Shown here piece by piece: positions 34,501 to 44,977 of a stretch of DNA of 64,000 nt. Position 1 is the first letter of the stretch, and each line of letters begins with the position of its first letter. The DNA comes from Macrolepiota albuminosa. Its lineage: Eukaryota > Basidiomycota > Agaricomycetes > Agaricales > Agaricaceae. Made by a program: the position numbers and the translations under genes. The notes under the pieces are model-generated. The model worked only from the letters and a program-made list of their open reading frames with translations, did no database searches and was not told the DNA's origin. Where the stretch lies: positions 62,001-126,000 of the forward strand of contig JAMWFC010000031.1 in the NCBI GenBank assembly GCA_027475525.1, written 5' to 3'.

Positions 34501-35760
34501 ATAAACTCTGGGGACACTCAGGGATACGTAAGATCCTCCAGCTCATCTCACGCACTTACTTTTGGCCAGGGATGAAGAAGGATGTCACCCGATACGTCCA
34601 AGCCTGCAAACCGTGCCTCCAGGCCAAAGTTCCCTGCCACAAGCCCTACGGATTACTCAAGCCCCTGCCCATTGGGAGATGCCCGTGGTCTTCCATCTCC
34701 ATGGACCACATCGTCAAACTCCCCAAGTCGGAGGGCTTTGACGCCGTCCTCGTCATTGTGTGCCAACTCACGAAGCAAGCCATCTTTATCCCCTGTCACA
34801 CCACCAACAACGCCCCAAGTTTCACCCGACTCTTCCTGGAACACGTGTTCTCGAAGCATGGACTCCCAGATGACGTTGTCTCTGACCAGGGCCCCCTCTT
34901 CATTTCCAAGTTCTGGACATCCCTGTGCAAGGCCCTCAGCGTCCGTGTCAACCTCTCCACCGTGTACCACCCGGAAACCGACGGACAAACCGAGCGGGTC
35001 AATCAGACCCTGGAACAGTACCTCCAGATCTACATGAACTACCTCCAAAATGACTGGCGCGCCGAACTCCCCCTCGCCAAGTTCACCTACAACAACACCC
35101 CCCACTCCGCCATGGGAGTATCCCCCTTCTTTGCAAATAAGGGGTACCACCCCCGACTGACCCTGTCCCTCCGGGATATTCCTGCTCATGCCGCCCACAA
35201 AGTCGCCCAGGACCTCGGGGCCCTCCACAAATTCCTCCGGAACAAAATCGACGTCGCCAACCAAGCCTATTCCAAGCACGCCAACCCCCGACTGGAGCCC
35301 TGGTACTCTTGTTTGGCTTGACCAACGCAATCTCCAGACGAGGTGACCATCAGTGAAGCTCGATCATAAGCATTTTGGCCCCTTCAAGATAACCTGAAAG
35401 GTGTCCTCACATGCCTACCGCCTGGACCTCCCTCTGGGATTACGAGGACTCCACCCCGTGTTCCACGTCCAACTCCTTGAAAAGCACAACCCAAAGCCCT
35501 TCCCTGGGCAACGCCCCGACCAACCTCCCCCCTTCGAGGTGGACAACAAGTATCATTACAAAGTTGACCACATCCTCGACTTGTGAGTGATCTGAGGATG
35601 ACTGAACTACCTCGTGCAGTGGGCTGGCTACGGACCAGAGGACAACACCTGGGAGCCCCAGGCAAACCTGAAGAACGCCCCCGGCAAGCTCCGACATTTT
35701 CATGAGGCCCACCCAGACAAGCCCCGATCTCCCGGGGCTGAGGATCCCACAGATGGCTAC
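31516..35760 (+). pseudogene. Gypsy-2 pol (PR-PR-RT-RH-IN-chromodomain)
   Basis: The pol frame (-1 to gag) is open from 31516 just before the gag stop (VFSAPVSHLR shared with Gypsy-1). PR1 is TLVDSGATNNF (31710) with LRLPWLRATNPQIDW. PR2 is ALIDSGATRMF (32163) with VLGLS then a stop, and NPDICW. RT: KVYNMSEVELR (32945), [12 protein letters not shown] after TGA 33084-33086, [10 protein letters not shown] (33390) with the second Asp lost. RNase H: LECDASDYAIAG (33830). Integrase: HHCC finger 34490-34620, [36 protein letters not shown] (34980). Chromodomain remnants run 35540-35700 ([16 protein letters not shown]). Most of the roughly ten in-frame stops are TGA where CGA is expected, so CpG decay is likely. 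A frame change lies at about 31990-32110 between the proteases. Confidence 0.88.
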
Positions 35761-36109
35761 AAGGGCGTAACCCCTGCCTCTGGAAATACCAGGGATTCAA
35801 CTCCCACCAATAAGTTCCTTGTTTCTCTCTCTCTTCTATCTTCCTGCATCACGCGCTTGAGGTCACCAGTATATACAAGCTAAAAAAATACAGTATAGGA
35901 CAAGCGAACAAGAAGAAAAAAATGACTCCGAGACCAAGAAAACTTATACCCCCGACCCTGATGTTCCTGACACCCCCGATGCCCCGCTGGAACCCCCCAT
36001 CGTCAAAGCACCTGACTCCCCTAGGACTCCCGGAATGCTCGCCCCCGACCCTGCCGCCACCACCACCGCCACCCTCTTGTCGTATGAAGGGAGGGGCTCT
36101 CTGGCATCC

Positions 36110-37775
36110 ACTGCTACCTCCACCCAGGTTCCGCCTCCGGTGGGCCGTCAGCAGGCGCCCCAGGTGACTAACGCCCTGAGTCACTTCGCCAGGGGCTGGA
36201 CCGGACACCGAGAATAGCCCCTAGGAGATGGAGGCGTGTGCCAAGGCGCCGCTGTCTAGCAGGAGCCGATGCTCCTGTGCCCAGCCTGGAGCAGTTAGTC
36301 AAGAGCCCAGGGAAAGAGACTACCTACTTACGCATTGCCTTGCCCCGGGTGGCGGCCACGCTCCCTACCAGCCAGCCCCTCCGACAAACCAAACTCGCCT
36401 GCACCCCCTCTACCCTCCCCAACAACTCCCATAGCTCTGCCGCCCTCATCTTCTGCGCCTCAGCCCCCGGCAATCGACTATCCCCTTGCTCCAGTCGAGC
36501 CTGCAAGGCCACGACCTCCTCCTCCAATGCTACTCGAGCCCGGGTCGCCGACTCCCTCTCCACCTCCTGCTTGGCCTGCAGATCCTCCTGTAGCCTCCTC
36601 TCCCGCTGGGCCTCCGAGTATGTCTCCCAAAGCCTCACTGTCAGACGACGCTCCCAGATTTCTGAATCCTCCAGCCAGCGGCGGTACAATGCCATGCTCC
36701 CGACATCAGGCTCGACCTCGGGCTCAGGAACGGCGTCGGGATTGGGTCGGTCCATGTCAGGCAGGGGCACCTCCCCACCGGACCTCGAGAGACCTGCAAC
36801 CAGGGACCCAGGAGACCTTCTCTGGCGACAAGTGGGGGGTTGCTCGTCCTCGTCCAAATGCTCGGGCGAGGCACGTCGCTTGCCTTTGTCCTGATGGGGC
36901 ACCTCCGGCTCTTCGTCCGATGAGTGCACCACGGCCAGACGCTTGGCACGATGCCGACGCACTGGGGCCCCCTCTCCCCCTTGGCCCCCGGACAGCGTGG
37001 TACCTGTCGACGGACCCCTTGCCCTTGTCCTCGTACGAGTCCCTTGGACCCCCCACAGTCGCTCCATCACCCACTCTTCCCCCCAACCCTGCTTCTGCGC
37101 CATGCACCGTGCCCTCCAGGCCAATCCCACCGAACACCGCTCGTGACGCAAACGGCAAGCTGCGCACATCAAGGTGTCTCGATGCGCCCCCACCACCGGC
37201 TCCTCGAACTCGCAGGTCACCCCCCTGCACGCACACATCAAGCACTACGAGAAGTCAGGGGAACTCTGACCAATCCCAGACGACACTCACTGGGCCTGCA
37301 GCCTCGCGCCACCTACGCTCTGGATGCCCATGGAAACGCCCCTGTGCAGCCGCAAATTGCTCTGGTGTCACCTGATCTTGAGGAACGCGCTGCACCTCTG
37401 GGACAGGCCACACCTCCCCTATCTCGAGAAATGGGCGATTGGACTGAGACGACGACCCAGGAGGACGGGAGGGAGACCCCTGCGGTGCCCCAGATGACCC
37501 AGCCAGAGGGATCGAGGGACCGCCCAGGGATGAAGGCCCGGCCAAGGAGAGATGAGGAGCTGGACACGAACTGGAACCCATGGAGCCTGTGACGATTGAA
37601 CAATAAAGTCAGGTAATGACGCCAGATACTCACGGGCCATTTTACTAATCCGCTGACAATCCCGCTGTCGATCATATTCCCCCCAGCGCCAATCATACTC
37701 CTGCCAGGATGACAAGGTGTCATCCTCAGCAGGAGGGGGGGTAGGGGAGCGGAGGGGCATAGAAGGGCATGACAT
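36110..37775 (-). pseudogene. Antisense accessory gene of Gypsy-2: Zn2Cys6-like, coiled-coil protein
   Basis: Minus strand, facing gag-pol tail to tail. Exons are 37775-37634, 37586-37291, 37244-36332 and from 36285 down. Introns are 47, 46 and 46 bp in phases 1, 0 and 1, at the same places as in Gypsy-1; intron 2 in both follows a Gly-Pro and precedes the first Cys. The start MSCPSMPLRSPTPP resembles Gypsy-1. Exon 3 is open over 304 codons: CLMCACRGVTC-X15-CAACRLRHERC, a basic tract with KGKRRASPEHLDEDEQ, then a coiled coil (EAQRERRLQEDLQAKQEVER). Exon 4 gives WAQEHRLLLDSGALAH, then T-A-G at 36221-36223 (CAG expected), then the shared LLTAHRRRN. Apart from that stop the copy looks intact, better preserved than its own element's pol. 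Confidence 0.7.
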
Positions 37776-37908
37776 GACAAATGGGGAGTGGCAAAAAATT
37801 TTTTTCTTTTTCTAGGCCCCAAACTGATGGCATCATGCTTCACGCTTTGACTTCGGGTCCCATGCCAAAGCTGCACAGCCACCACCACCTCGAGGGTCTC
37901 AGCGCTAC

Positions 37909-37919
37909 AGGGGGGATGA
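37909..37919 (+). promoter_or_regulatory. Gypsy-2 polypurine tract
   Basis: AGGGGGGATGA directly before the 3' LTR, matching the Gypsy-1 tract and fixing the element's orientation as plus. Confidence 0.75.
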
Positions 37920-38695
37920 TGTCACGACCCATCACCCCGGCACACCACGCGAACCCTGATGCGCTCTGACTCCTCACCCACACCCCAACTCCCTGCCCTC
38001 ACAGCTCATGCGGTCGCCCATCCAGTCAGGGGACCCACCCCGGCGCCCGCACCCTGTACCCCGGGCCCCATCGATCGCCCAGCATTCTACCCTGCACCAG
38101 CCGACGGGGCCCAACCGATCCCCCGGTGCCACACCCGCACCCGGACAATACGCCGCACAGGACTCAACTGGGACAATACAGCGCACAGGACTGGACATGT
38201 GAAGCCTAGCTCCGGAACTTACCCAGGTGCCCCGGACCTTAACCGCTGAAGGTATATAGCTGGTAGCCAGTAAACCATTATAGTAGTCTTGATATTGCCA
38301 TAAACTCGTCTCTATACTCTCTTGTCTATTTCGCACTTATCTCAATCTATCTGTCTTATCCTCTCAAGTCTCTCGGCCCTCTAAAAGTCTCACTTCAATT
38401 CTAACTCAGTCTCCCAGTTCCAATCTCAGTCTCCTGGTCTTAGTCTCTTTCTCCAATCACCCCTCCTCTCCTCCACCCTAGCAAGGCTCTGCCTACTCTC
38501 GCCCCGTATTCCGGACTTAGCCTGGGATCCTGCTCTACCTCTCCCTACAAACTCTGGCGCTCCGTAGCCATCCCGCGCCCCACCCAAAGCCCTGGAACTC
38601 ATTCTCCGTTACCCGGAGACTCTCCGTAGACTTTGAGTCCACCCAGTAAGGACCTGCTTGCCCCCAGAGGCCCCTGTCATCAGCGGAACCTGACA
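37920..38695 (+). repeat. Gypsy-2 3' LTR
   Basis: 776 bp. Same TATA/AGTCTTGATATT arrangement near 38253-38296. Differences from the 5' LTR are mainly C/T and G/A changes. Confidence 0.93.
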
Positions 38696-38700
38696 TGGGC

Positions 38701-40339
38701 CATGTATGCATGTTCTACGACTGCGCTCAATAGGTCAATTGAATAGAGCCTCTTTCCTTTCATGAGGGGGCCCTTTGCAATGACAGTGTAAGTAGTGGAG
38801 TCAGTAACGTGGACACCCTTGCCATCAAAGCATGAGTATGTGCTGTTCTCAAGAGACATTCTGCTAACAGAAATGAGACAGACGGTCGAGTTAGGGATGT
38901 AGAGGGCATTCTGAAGTACAAGGGTGGTGCCTTCTGCTATGCATAAGTGTATGCAACCCATGCCATGGGCAGATATAGCTGAGCCACCTACGCCTTTGAT
39001 GGCTTTTGGTGTGATGGATGGGAGTGTCAGGAAGTTGGTCTTATAAGGGGATATGTGGACAGTAGCGCTGGAGTCTACAATGAAGGGGCAATCTATTGCA
39101 GCAGTAAGTGTTGTCTTGGTTTTCTGGTTGAGTGGGGTGATTATTGCATGGCCAGGTTGACTGGGTTCTTAGCTATAGTTGGTCCAGTCGATTGTGGCCT
39201 TAGGTCTGCTTTCCTCCTCCTCAATTATTGCCATCCAACCTTCCCATTCAGCATCATTGATCTGGCTCGGTATGTTGTAAGTCATTAGGCCTGCAAAAAG
39301 TACTGACGCTGCGGGATTGTTGCTCAGCGTCTGGAGTTTCTGGAGGTCTCCTGACTCCACCAGGTAAACCTTTTCCTTGGGGCCAGTGAGTTGTGTATAT
39401 GTCTTCACAGAGTTGCTAGATCCTTTTCCTTTTGTAGGAGGAGTAGCTCTGGCAGCACGCACAGCATTCTTAGCAGCCTCAAATCCTTTTTTTGCTATTG
39501 CTCCTCCTGGATGGGCACAGAATGGTGCTTCATGCCTGCCACACAATCTTCCATGGGTGGTGCAGGTTGTACAGCACTTTGCGCCGGTGTGGTGGGTATA
39601 ATCTGGGAGCCATGGTTTTGACGAGCAGAATTGACCACATGTGGCTGCAGCAAGGGCAGTATCAGTGGCTGCTGAGGTGCCAGAGGCTTTCAGAGTAGTG
39701 AGGTTCTGGACGGTCTCAAGGAGCTTTTAAATGTTGTTGGATTTATATGGTGTGCTTACAGTAGCATCAGCAAGGCCTCTCGAGATTTGGGTTTGGAGCA
39801 GTTCATATTGGGGACTGTTCAGGCTATTGAGGAGCACAATGCACTTAAAAAGGTCTTTGTCTAATGTTTGTATTGTGAATATGCGATCAACGATATTACA
39901 GATATGTTTGGCAGTCTTGGGCAGGGGCTCAGCCAGGGAGCATTGGATGTGCAATACTTCCTGGATGAGGGAGACCATGCGGACGGGTCCCTCACCTTCA
40001 GCCCATGCCTTTACCGCAGCATATAGACCAGCCGCTGTCATGGTATTGTCCAGCCCTTTGTACTCAGCATCAAAGCGTGGTAAAGATGACTGCATGAGCT
40101 AAGTCATTGTTTGCTGTTCAGTTCTGGTATGCGATGGGCTCAGTGCTGACTTTTGGTACAGAGACGAGAGGCTGGAACATGTAGGACTTCAGGCCCAGTA
40201 GTGAGAGATAGATCTCGAGGGCCTTGGACCATTGGGTGAAGTTGGCAGTGGGGGAATTATGGTTGAACTTGTCATGCTTTCAATCTGCACCATGGATGGA
40301 AATTGCATGAACAGAGGGGGTGGCAGCATTGTTGGACAT
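38701..40339 (-). pseudogene. Copia-2 gag and protease, N-terminal half
   Basis: ATG at 40339 (MSNNAATPSVHAISIHG). Gag: FTQWSKALEIYLSLLGLKSY near 40230, then WAEGEGPVRMVSLIQEVLHI near 39950 and the LNSLNSPQYELLQTQIS block near 39800. Zinc-knuckle remnants (MCGRHEAPFCAH) are near 39540. The protease/spacer ends with LQNALYIPNSTVCLISVSRM near 38900 and GKRLYSIDLL at 38735, where Gypsy-2 cuts it. Several TGA/TAG codons and frame changes. Its continuation is at 25965. Confidence 0.85.
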
Positions 40340-40569
40340 TGGGGGGATTTACGGTGAGCATATGGGGAAGCAGGGATGGTACTTTCTTATCATACTAGAA
40401 AAACAAGAATCTCCTCCCAGATCAGGACTGTGATAAGAGTGATCAATCAGGCAGTGGCAGCAGTCAGCGCTATCTCCAAACGGGGTAGACCAACGTGATC
40501 AGATCCAAGACAAATATTATAGTAGGGTTCCAATTGAGCAGCAGTACAATGAGTAGCCTGCTCAGTATA

Positions 40570-40580
40570 GGCCCATAACC
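40570..40580 (-). promoter_or_regulatory. Copia-2 primer-binding site
   Basis: Minus strand GGTTATGGGCC, touching the LTR. It is an 11-nt perfect complement of GGCCCAUAACC in the anticodon arm of initiator tRNA-Met (tRNA sequence recalled from well-known eukaryotic examples). This indicates a half-tRNA primer. Confidence 0.65.
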
Positions 40581-40921
40581 TGTTGGAATCCTTACAGGGC
40601 AGCAGTGAACTATTGAGTGTGACCAACACCTAGACAACTCATGTAAGTGTTATATTCTCAGAGATGTATAAATGAGACTGTATTGTGTACCTAGACAACT
40701 CGTGTAAGTGTTATATCTAGGTATGTTTCAGCCTATTATTGTATGAGAATATAATTGTGGAACGTACCCTCAGAGACGTATAAACGAGACTGAGGGTACG
40801 ATTGTAGCTTGCTCGACTATATATGTATCTACTGACAAAGGAGCCGGTGGCCCAGTGTCCCTGGCCAGAGTGCACATGGTACTCTTCACATTGTTCCCTT
40901 TCATGTCATCACATTCTAACA
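40581..40921 (-). repeat. Copia-2 5' LTR
   Basis: 341 bp. The partner lacks a 24-bp stretch present in the left LTR (TTTCCTTTCACATTATCACA region). The same two inverted-repeat modules are present near 40675-40715 and 40767-40800. Confidence 0.9.
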
Positions 40922-40926
40922 TTCTC

Positions 40927-42680
40927 ATCAAATATGGGTCGCCACTGCCTCTATCACACAGATGAAGAGAGAAGAATGTTAGTTAATTTAGAGAATCTAG
41001 ACATACCTTTTTATCCATAATGACAAATCCCCTACATCTATAGAACATGTTCAATGCACTTACCATAGGTGTCCATAGGATCATCATGGGACACAACAGG
41101 TGCTGGAAGAGAATCAGTGAGGCCAGCTGCTTGCCTCTTGAGCAGATCAATCTTGGCCTTCAGCCTCAAAATTTCTTCTTTTCTGCCATATATTTGACAT
41201 AAGTGGTAGTTTTATACTTGTTGCGACATTTTATTGAGCTAGTGAAATGATTACCTTTTCTGCCATATATTTGACATAAGTGGTAGTTTTATACTTGTTG
41301 CGACATTTTATTGAGCTAGTGAAATGATTACCTAGGCCACTAGTTGCAATCTGTTTGAGCATATATGTCACAATTCTTGCAACAAGTCCAAAAACCAAGA
41401 ATTCTCCTAATACATATGTCATGTTCTCCTTTTATTTCTTTTTTTGTTACTTCTCTATTCTATAAATCATTTTTTTGATTTCACAAGTATCATAGTTTCA
41501 GAACTTCCTATTCATTTTCTCCTAATTACTACATATAAAAACCCATGTAATCGTCTACATTTGTTGTACAATTAACAGAGTTGTTCCTCTCTTGTAACTT
41601 GTTCTCTCTTGTTCTGAGTTCTTTGAATTCCTGACCTGGTTTCTCTGACAATGTATTGGTTGCTTGGGTAGAGACATCGTCATAGACAGTGCTAAAGAAA
41701 ATCTAAGTCAATGATTACTAAGCATTTTGGGTGGAGCGGAGGTTGGAGAGGAGGTTGAGAGGTACAGAGGTATGAGGGTATGAAGGTATAAAGGTAGACC
41801 ACGAAGAGGTTGGGCAGTAGATCGGAAATCTTGGAGGTTCTATTTTTGTAAAAAGAAGCCGGACCGTCCAACCTCCCGCTGTCGTAGGGTACTTTTGACA
41901 GCACAAATAACCCCCCTAAGACGCCATCAAGAAGCAGGAAGTGTCCTGCCTTAGGTGACATCTGAGGTGATCATGTTATCCTCTGCCATCTAGGTTACTC
42001 GGACACAGCTTAGCAAGAGGTTTGACAGTAGCTTTGACAGCATGCAGTTTACGATTGAGAAGACGCGACTCAGAAATTTGAGAGCTTGTATGTATGTAAA
42101 CCAAGGTATGGATTCGAGCATAACTTTATTGTTCGGTTGACCTCATACTATCATGTCATCTTGTACGTATTTTCTTTCTGAAATCATACTTTGATCGTAG
42201 TGCTTAATCATCGCTATCTTACAAGTGAAATATGGGTAGTTTGGCCGCTTTACCGAAGTTCGGGTCATGCTTGCCTCGATAACTTCGGGTGTGTTACTAA
42301 TTTACTTCCATGTATACTTACTAAATATATGTATTCTTGGTATCGCATTGGCTTCTAAAAAGAACATGACTTTATTCTACGTTATGCTGCGTCAGGGACT
42401 CTGGCTTCGATGGTACTGATAAACATGTAGTTTGAGGTTTGTAATTGAATATAGCCAATATGGCCTGAAACACAGGACCTTTGTCACGTCAAGACGCGCT
42501 GTCAAATTTGCATGTATTTTGGCAGCACCACTGTGACGACATCTTTTCTAACAAGGAGACAAAGGACACAGTCAAAAGTGAAGTAAACATACAGGTCAAA
42601 GTTTACCAAATATAGAACTTAACTTACATTTTTGCTACCGTAAAATCACGATTTTGGTAACAAACAACCATATGCATTTA
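40927..42680. other. Intergenic stretch right of Copia-2
   Basis: No recognisable gene. The open frames on the minus strand (63 codons at 41231-41422, 89 codons at 41692-41961) have no motif I know, and the first lies across duplication 13. AT content is high up to about 41600. From 41700 on, base composition is more even and resembles host intergenic DNA. Regulatory content not resolved. Confidence 0.4.
41178..41331 (+). repeat. Exact 77-bp tandem duplication no. 13
   Basis: Unit 41178-41254 repeated at 41255-41331, in non-element DNA, so the phenomenon is not tied to any one repeat family. Confidence 0.95.
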
Positions 42681-42821
42681 TACAACCTTGATACCAATGA
42701 GTCTTCTCAAAACATCTCGATGGCTGTTAATCAAACTTCCAGGGCCTTCCATTCTGCATATGACACAGCATTGTCCGTTCGCCTCGGGCCTCATACTTAC
42801 TGGGAACACCGGGAAGGAGGT

Positions 42822-42829
42822 ATATAAAG
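42822..42829 (+). promoter_or_regulatory. TATA box of the small secreted protein gene
   Basis: TATATAAA, 225 bp before the ATG at 43055, or about 170 bp in the mature message if the proposed leader intron is removed. Confidence 0.5.
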
Positions 42830-42998
42830 CTCTCACATTGTGTGCTCCAAACCAAATCTTATTCTCATTCGAAATTGTATGTACTCGGCCATTGTAATAG
42901 CCATCCTTCGACCATCATTGATCGTAGGAAAAAAAATCTAGATCCCGGAATTTACTGTCCATATTCTTCAGCTGACTTAGGGATTCCAACTTGTCACC

Positions 42999-43054
42999 GT
43001 AAGTCTCAGGCATTTCGCTGTGTCCCCCCCGCTGATGCATGTATCATTCTGTAG
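42999..43054 (+). other. Probable 5'-UTR intron
   Basis: GTAAGT donor at 42999 and TGTAG acceptor ending at 43054, directly before the ATG. 56 bp, the usual intron size here, with a GCTGAT branch-like site. Inferred from signals only. Confidence 0.45.
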
Positions 43055-43246
43055 ATGAAGTTCAACGTCTTTGTCATCCTGACTACTATGATTACGGCAT
43101 CCTTTGTAGGCGCCACCAAAGATGAGGAAAATGAATTATGCGACTTTACTTGCTATACGAAACTTCAAGTTTGCCCTACGGGCTGGTATATGGAAGGAGG
43201 GGGTAACTGCTGGTTCTGCTGCAGGAACATTGTCCAAGGTGGGTAG
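43055..43246 (+). CDS. Small cysteine-rich secreted protein
   Basis: 63 codons. Residues 1-20 (MKFNVFVILTTMITASFVGA) look like a cleavable signal peptide. The mature part of about 43 residues has six cysteines in the order CX3CX6CX11CX2CC, with acidic residues first (KDEENELC) and a Gly-rich, Trp-containing end. Six cysteines in a short secreted chain suggest three disulfides, as in fungal small secreted proteins (effector- or defensin-like). No family recognised; activity unknown. Has a TATA box and a likely leader intron, so it is probably a real gene. It ends with TAG at 43244. A GTGGGT at the end could be a splice donor to a further exon that I cannot place. Confidence 0.55.
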   Translation: MKFNVFVILTTMITASFVGATKDEENELCDFTCYTKLQVCPTGWYMEGGGNCWFCCRNIVQGG

Positions 43247-44059
43247 GGCGAGTGATGTGGGTATAGTTGCATGGGGTTAGTTCGGCAAGGTAGGGGAGAT
43301 GGATCTATTGTTAGGTGAAGTTAGGCGGTTGGTCGTTCCCTTGAGTAGGGTATGTATGGATGATAAAATGAAGTGGAACTTTGTTATGAACATCACGGAT
43401 GGCCTGAGGGTTTCTCAGCGCATGGGTTGAAGGATAGAAGAGGTATGACTCAAGACGCAAGACAGCAATAGCACATTCAGGAAAGGAGGAACGGGATGAA
43501 CGGAGCGGGAATGTTGAGACGTTAATGGGCTGTTGTGATCGGTGTTGTGTGATGAGTTTGATAGGATGAAGGTTTCTGTTTGGTAGAAGTTTTGGCGTTT
43601 GGACAAGTCGGCGCGTGGTTGCGGGAAGAGGGTGCGATTCTTTTGAGTCCGAAAGTTCTCGAGTCGACCGCCCGAAAGAGGCCGAACTCAAGCTAACTAC
43701 AGGAGACTAGTTTAGGTAGCGTGGAGTTTTCAGGATAAGATTGTAGTTTGGAAAGTAATGAAACAGACGGTGGGTGGGGCCACGAACGCGCGGTTTGAGT
43801 GTATTAAATTTAATCGACGCGATAACGATGGGAACTGCGAGCGCAATGTGAGACGTGTTGAACAAGACTTCCACGACCGATGACATTTTATTCTTTTATT
43901 TTTGGATACACAGAAAGCCACCCTCAGTCGTACAACATTATATTGGTGTGACTGAGGGTGAGCCGTTTTACTTACACATACTTACTTCTTACTAATTGCA
44001 ACCTGTAGACTAAACTACTGTATTCGTCTACAATTCCCAAAGGTTGTTCCAACATGCCT
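43247..44059. other. Intergenic, with an 11-bp inverted repeat
   Basis: No supported gene; the 126-codon minus frame at 43691-43311 has no known motif. CACCCTCAGTC (43919-43929) pairs with GACTGAGGGTG (43950-43960) across 20 bases. The same CCTCAG/CTGAGG module occurs in the Copia LTRs of this window, so this may be the edge of an old Copia LTR. Confidence 0.4.
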
Positions 44060-44075
44060 TCTCTATATCAACTGC

Positions 44076-44390
44076 ATGCAAGTTTTGCCCCAGACTCACT
44101 GGACTGGACCAAACATAGGATCACCTCCAGCAGTAGCAAAAGATATTGAGTGGTGGAAGGATCAGTTGTCAAACTTGGATTGCTTCTTATACATTGTTCA
44201 ACTACCTAAGCCTCTTGACTTGGTTGTCCATATTGATGCTTCAACAATATGGGGCATCAGAAAATGCTTGGCCTGGAAGTTATAACCAGGATGGAAATCT
44301 GCCAAAAGAGATATTGGTTGGGCTGAGATGGTGGCTATTGATCTGGTGATCCAAACCTTGATTGCAGTAGATTGTTGTCACAACCCACTC
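44076..44390 (+). pseudogene. Retroelement RNase H remnant (DIRS-like?)
   Basis: VAKDIEWWKDQLSN, then LDLVVHIDASTIWGI, then LAWKL-stop-PGWKSAKRDIGWAEMVAIDLVIQTLI. The arrangement DASxxWGIG followed by WKL and RDIGWAE is the RNase H-like part of basidiomycete retroelements I associate with tyrosine-recombinase (DIRS) types. The family assignment is tentative. One TAA interrupts it, and no RT or recombinase is seen nearby. Confidence 0.5.
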
Positions 44391-44977
44391 CATTTTTTCC
44401 CTTCTGACACACTTCCTTGCCATTACCTGTTCCTTCTGCTGGAGAATTGCTAGTACAAATAAGCCCTATCAGTAGATAACGCCCCAGAGCTCTCAGATCA
44501 AGGGGTGCATCGACTTCCTTCCCTGCTGAACTCTCCACCCTCTGCCAAACTACTGAAACCATTTTCAACTCTTTCTAAGCACTTCTAGAGCACCTTCCTG
44601 GGGCACCAGCCACATCTTTGCCTGCTTTGCAATGGCCCATAGCATTATGTAATTTCACTAGAATCTGACTGAAATATGGCTAGAATCTACTGTTAACTTT
44701 AACATTGAATGCATATTCTGAAATCGGAGGATCTAGCTGGAATATGTCAAGAATTTGGTGGTATTCTGCATAAACTGGTGACATTCCGGCTTTTCATAAT
44801 CCCGATGTCCACGCAGTGAAATAATACGATGAAGGTAATTAAATATCAAAATGTGAAAATAATTAGAGTTTGGCAAGACAACAAGAGACGGGCCAAGTGA
44901 ACACTGTAATTTGCAGGATCGTCGCGATCGGTTACCTATTACGAGAGAAGATCACCCTTTTCAGTCGAGAATTTCTC
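44391..44977. other. Intergenic DNA upstream of nitrite reductase
   Basis: No gene seen. AT-rich. A run of GAATCTGACTG/GAATCTACTG-like words near 44660-44770 is not explained. Confidence 0.35.

Larger units (their letters stand above)
25971..38695 (+). mobile_element. Gypsy-2, chromovirus-type Ty3/gypsy retrotransposon
   Basis: A plus-strand relative of Gypsy-1, inserted in Copia-2 with an exact target duplication tgggc (25966-25970, 38696-38700). LTRs are 25971-26768 and 37920-38695. Order: PBS, gag (split after codon 6 by the TGATGA-type copy C), pol with two proteases, RT, RNase H, integrase and chromodomain, antisense gene, polypurine tract, LTR. Many in-frame TGA codons stand where Arg CGA is expected. 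The RT site is YLDN, so it is older or more heavily mutated than Gypsy-1. Confidence 0.93.
22634..40921 (-). mobile_element. Copia-2, Ty1/copia retrotransposon, split by Gypsy-2
   Basis: Matching LTRs at both ends (TGTTGGAATCCTTACAG...TCTAACA) and an exact 5-bp duplication, ttctc, at 22629-22633 and 40922-40926. Coding on the minus strand: gag and protease at 40339-38701, then integrase, RT and RNase H at 25965-23060. The break in between is the 12.7-kb Gypsy-2. Without that insert and its 5-bp duplication Copia-2 is about 5.56 kb, normal for the family. Its active sites are mutated (see pol). Confidence 0.93.

Noticed and set aside
43311..43691. 126-codon minus-strand frame next to the small secreted protein gene
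   Set aside because: Basic, low-information sequence without signal peptide, domain or splice support.
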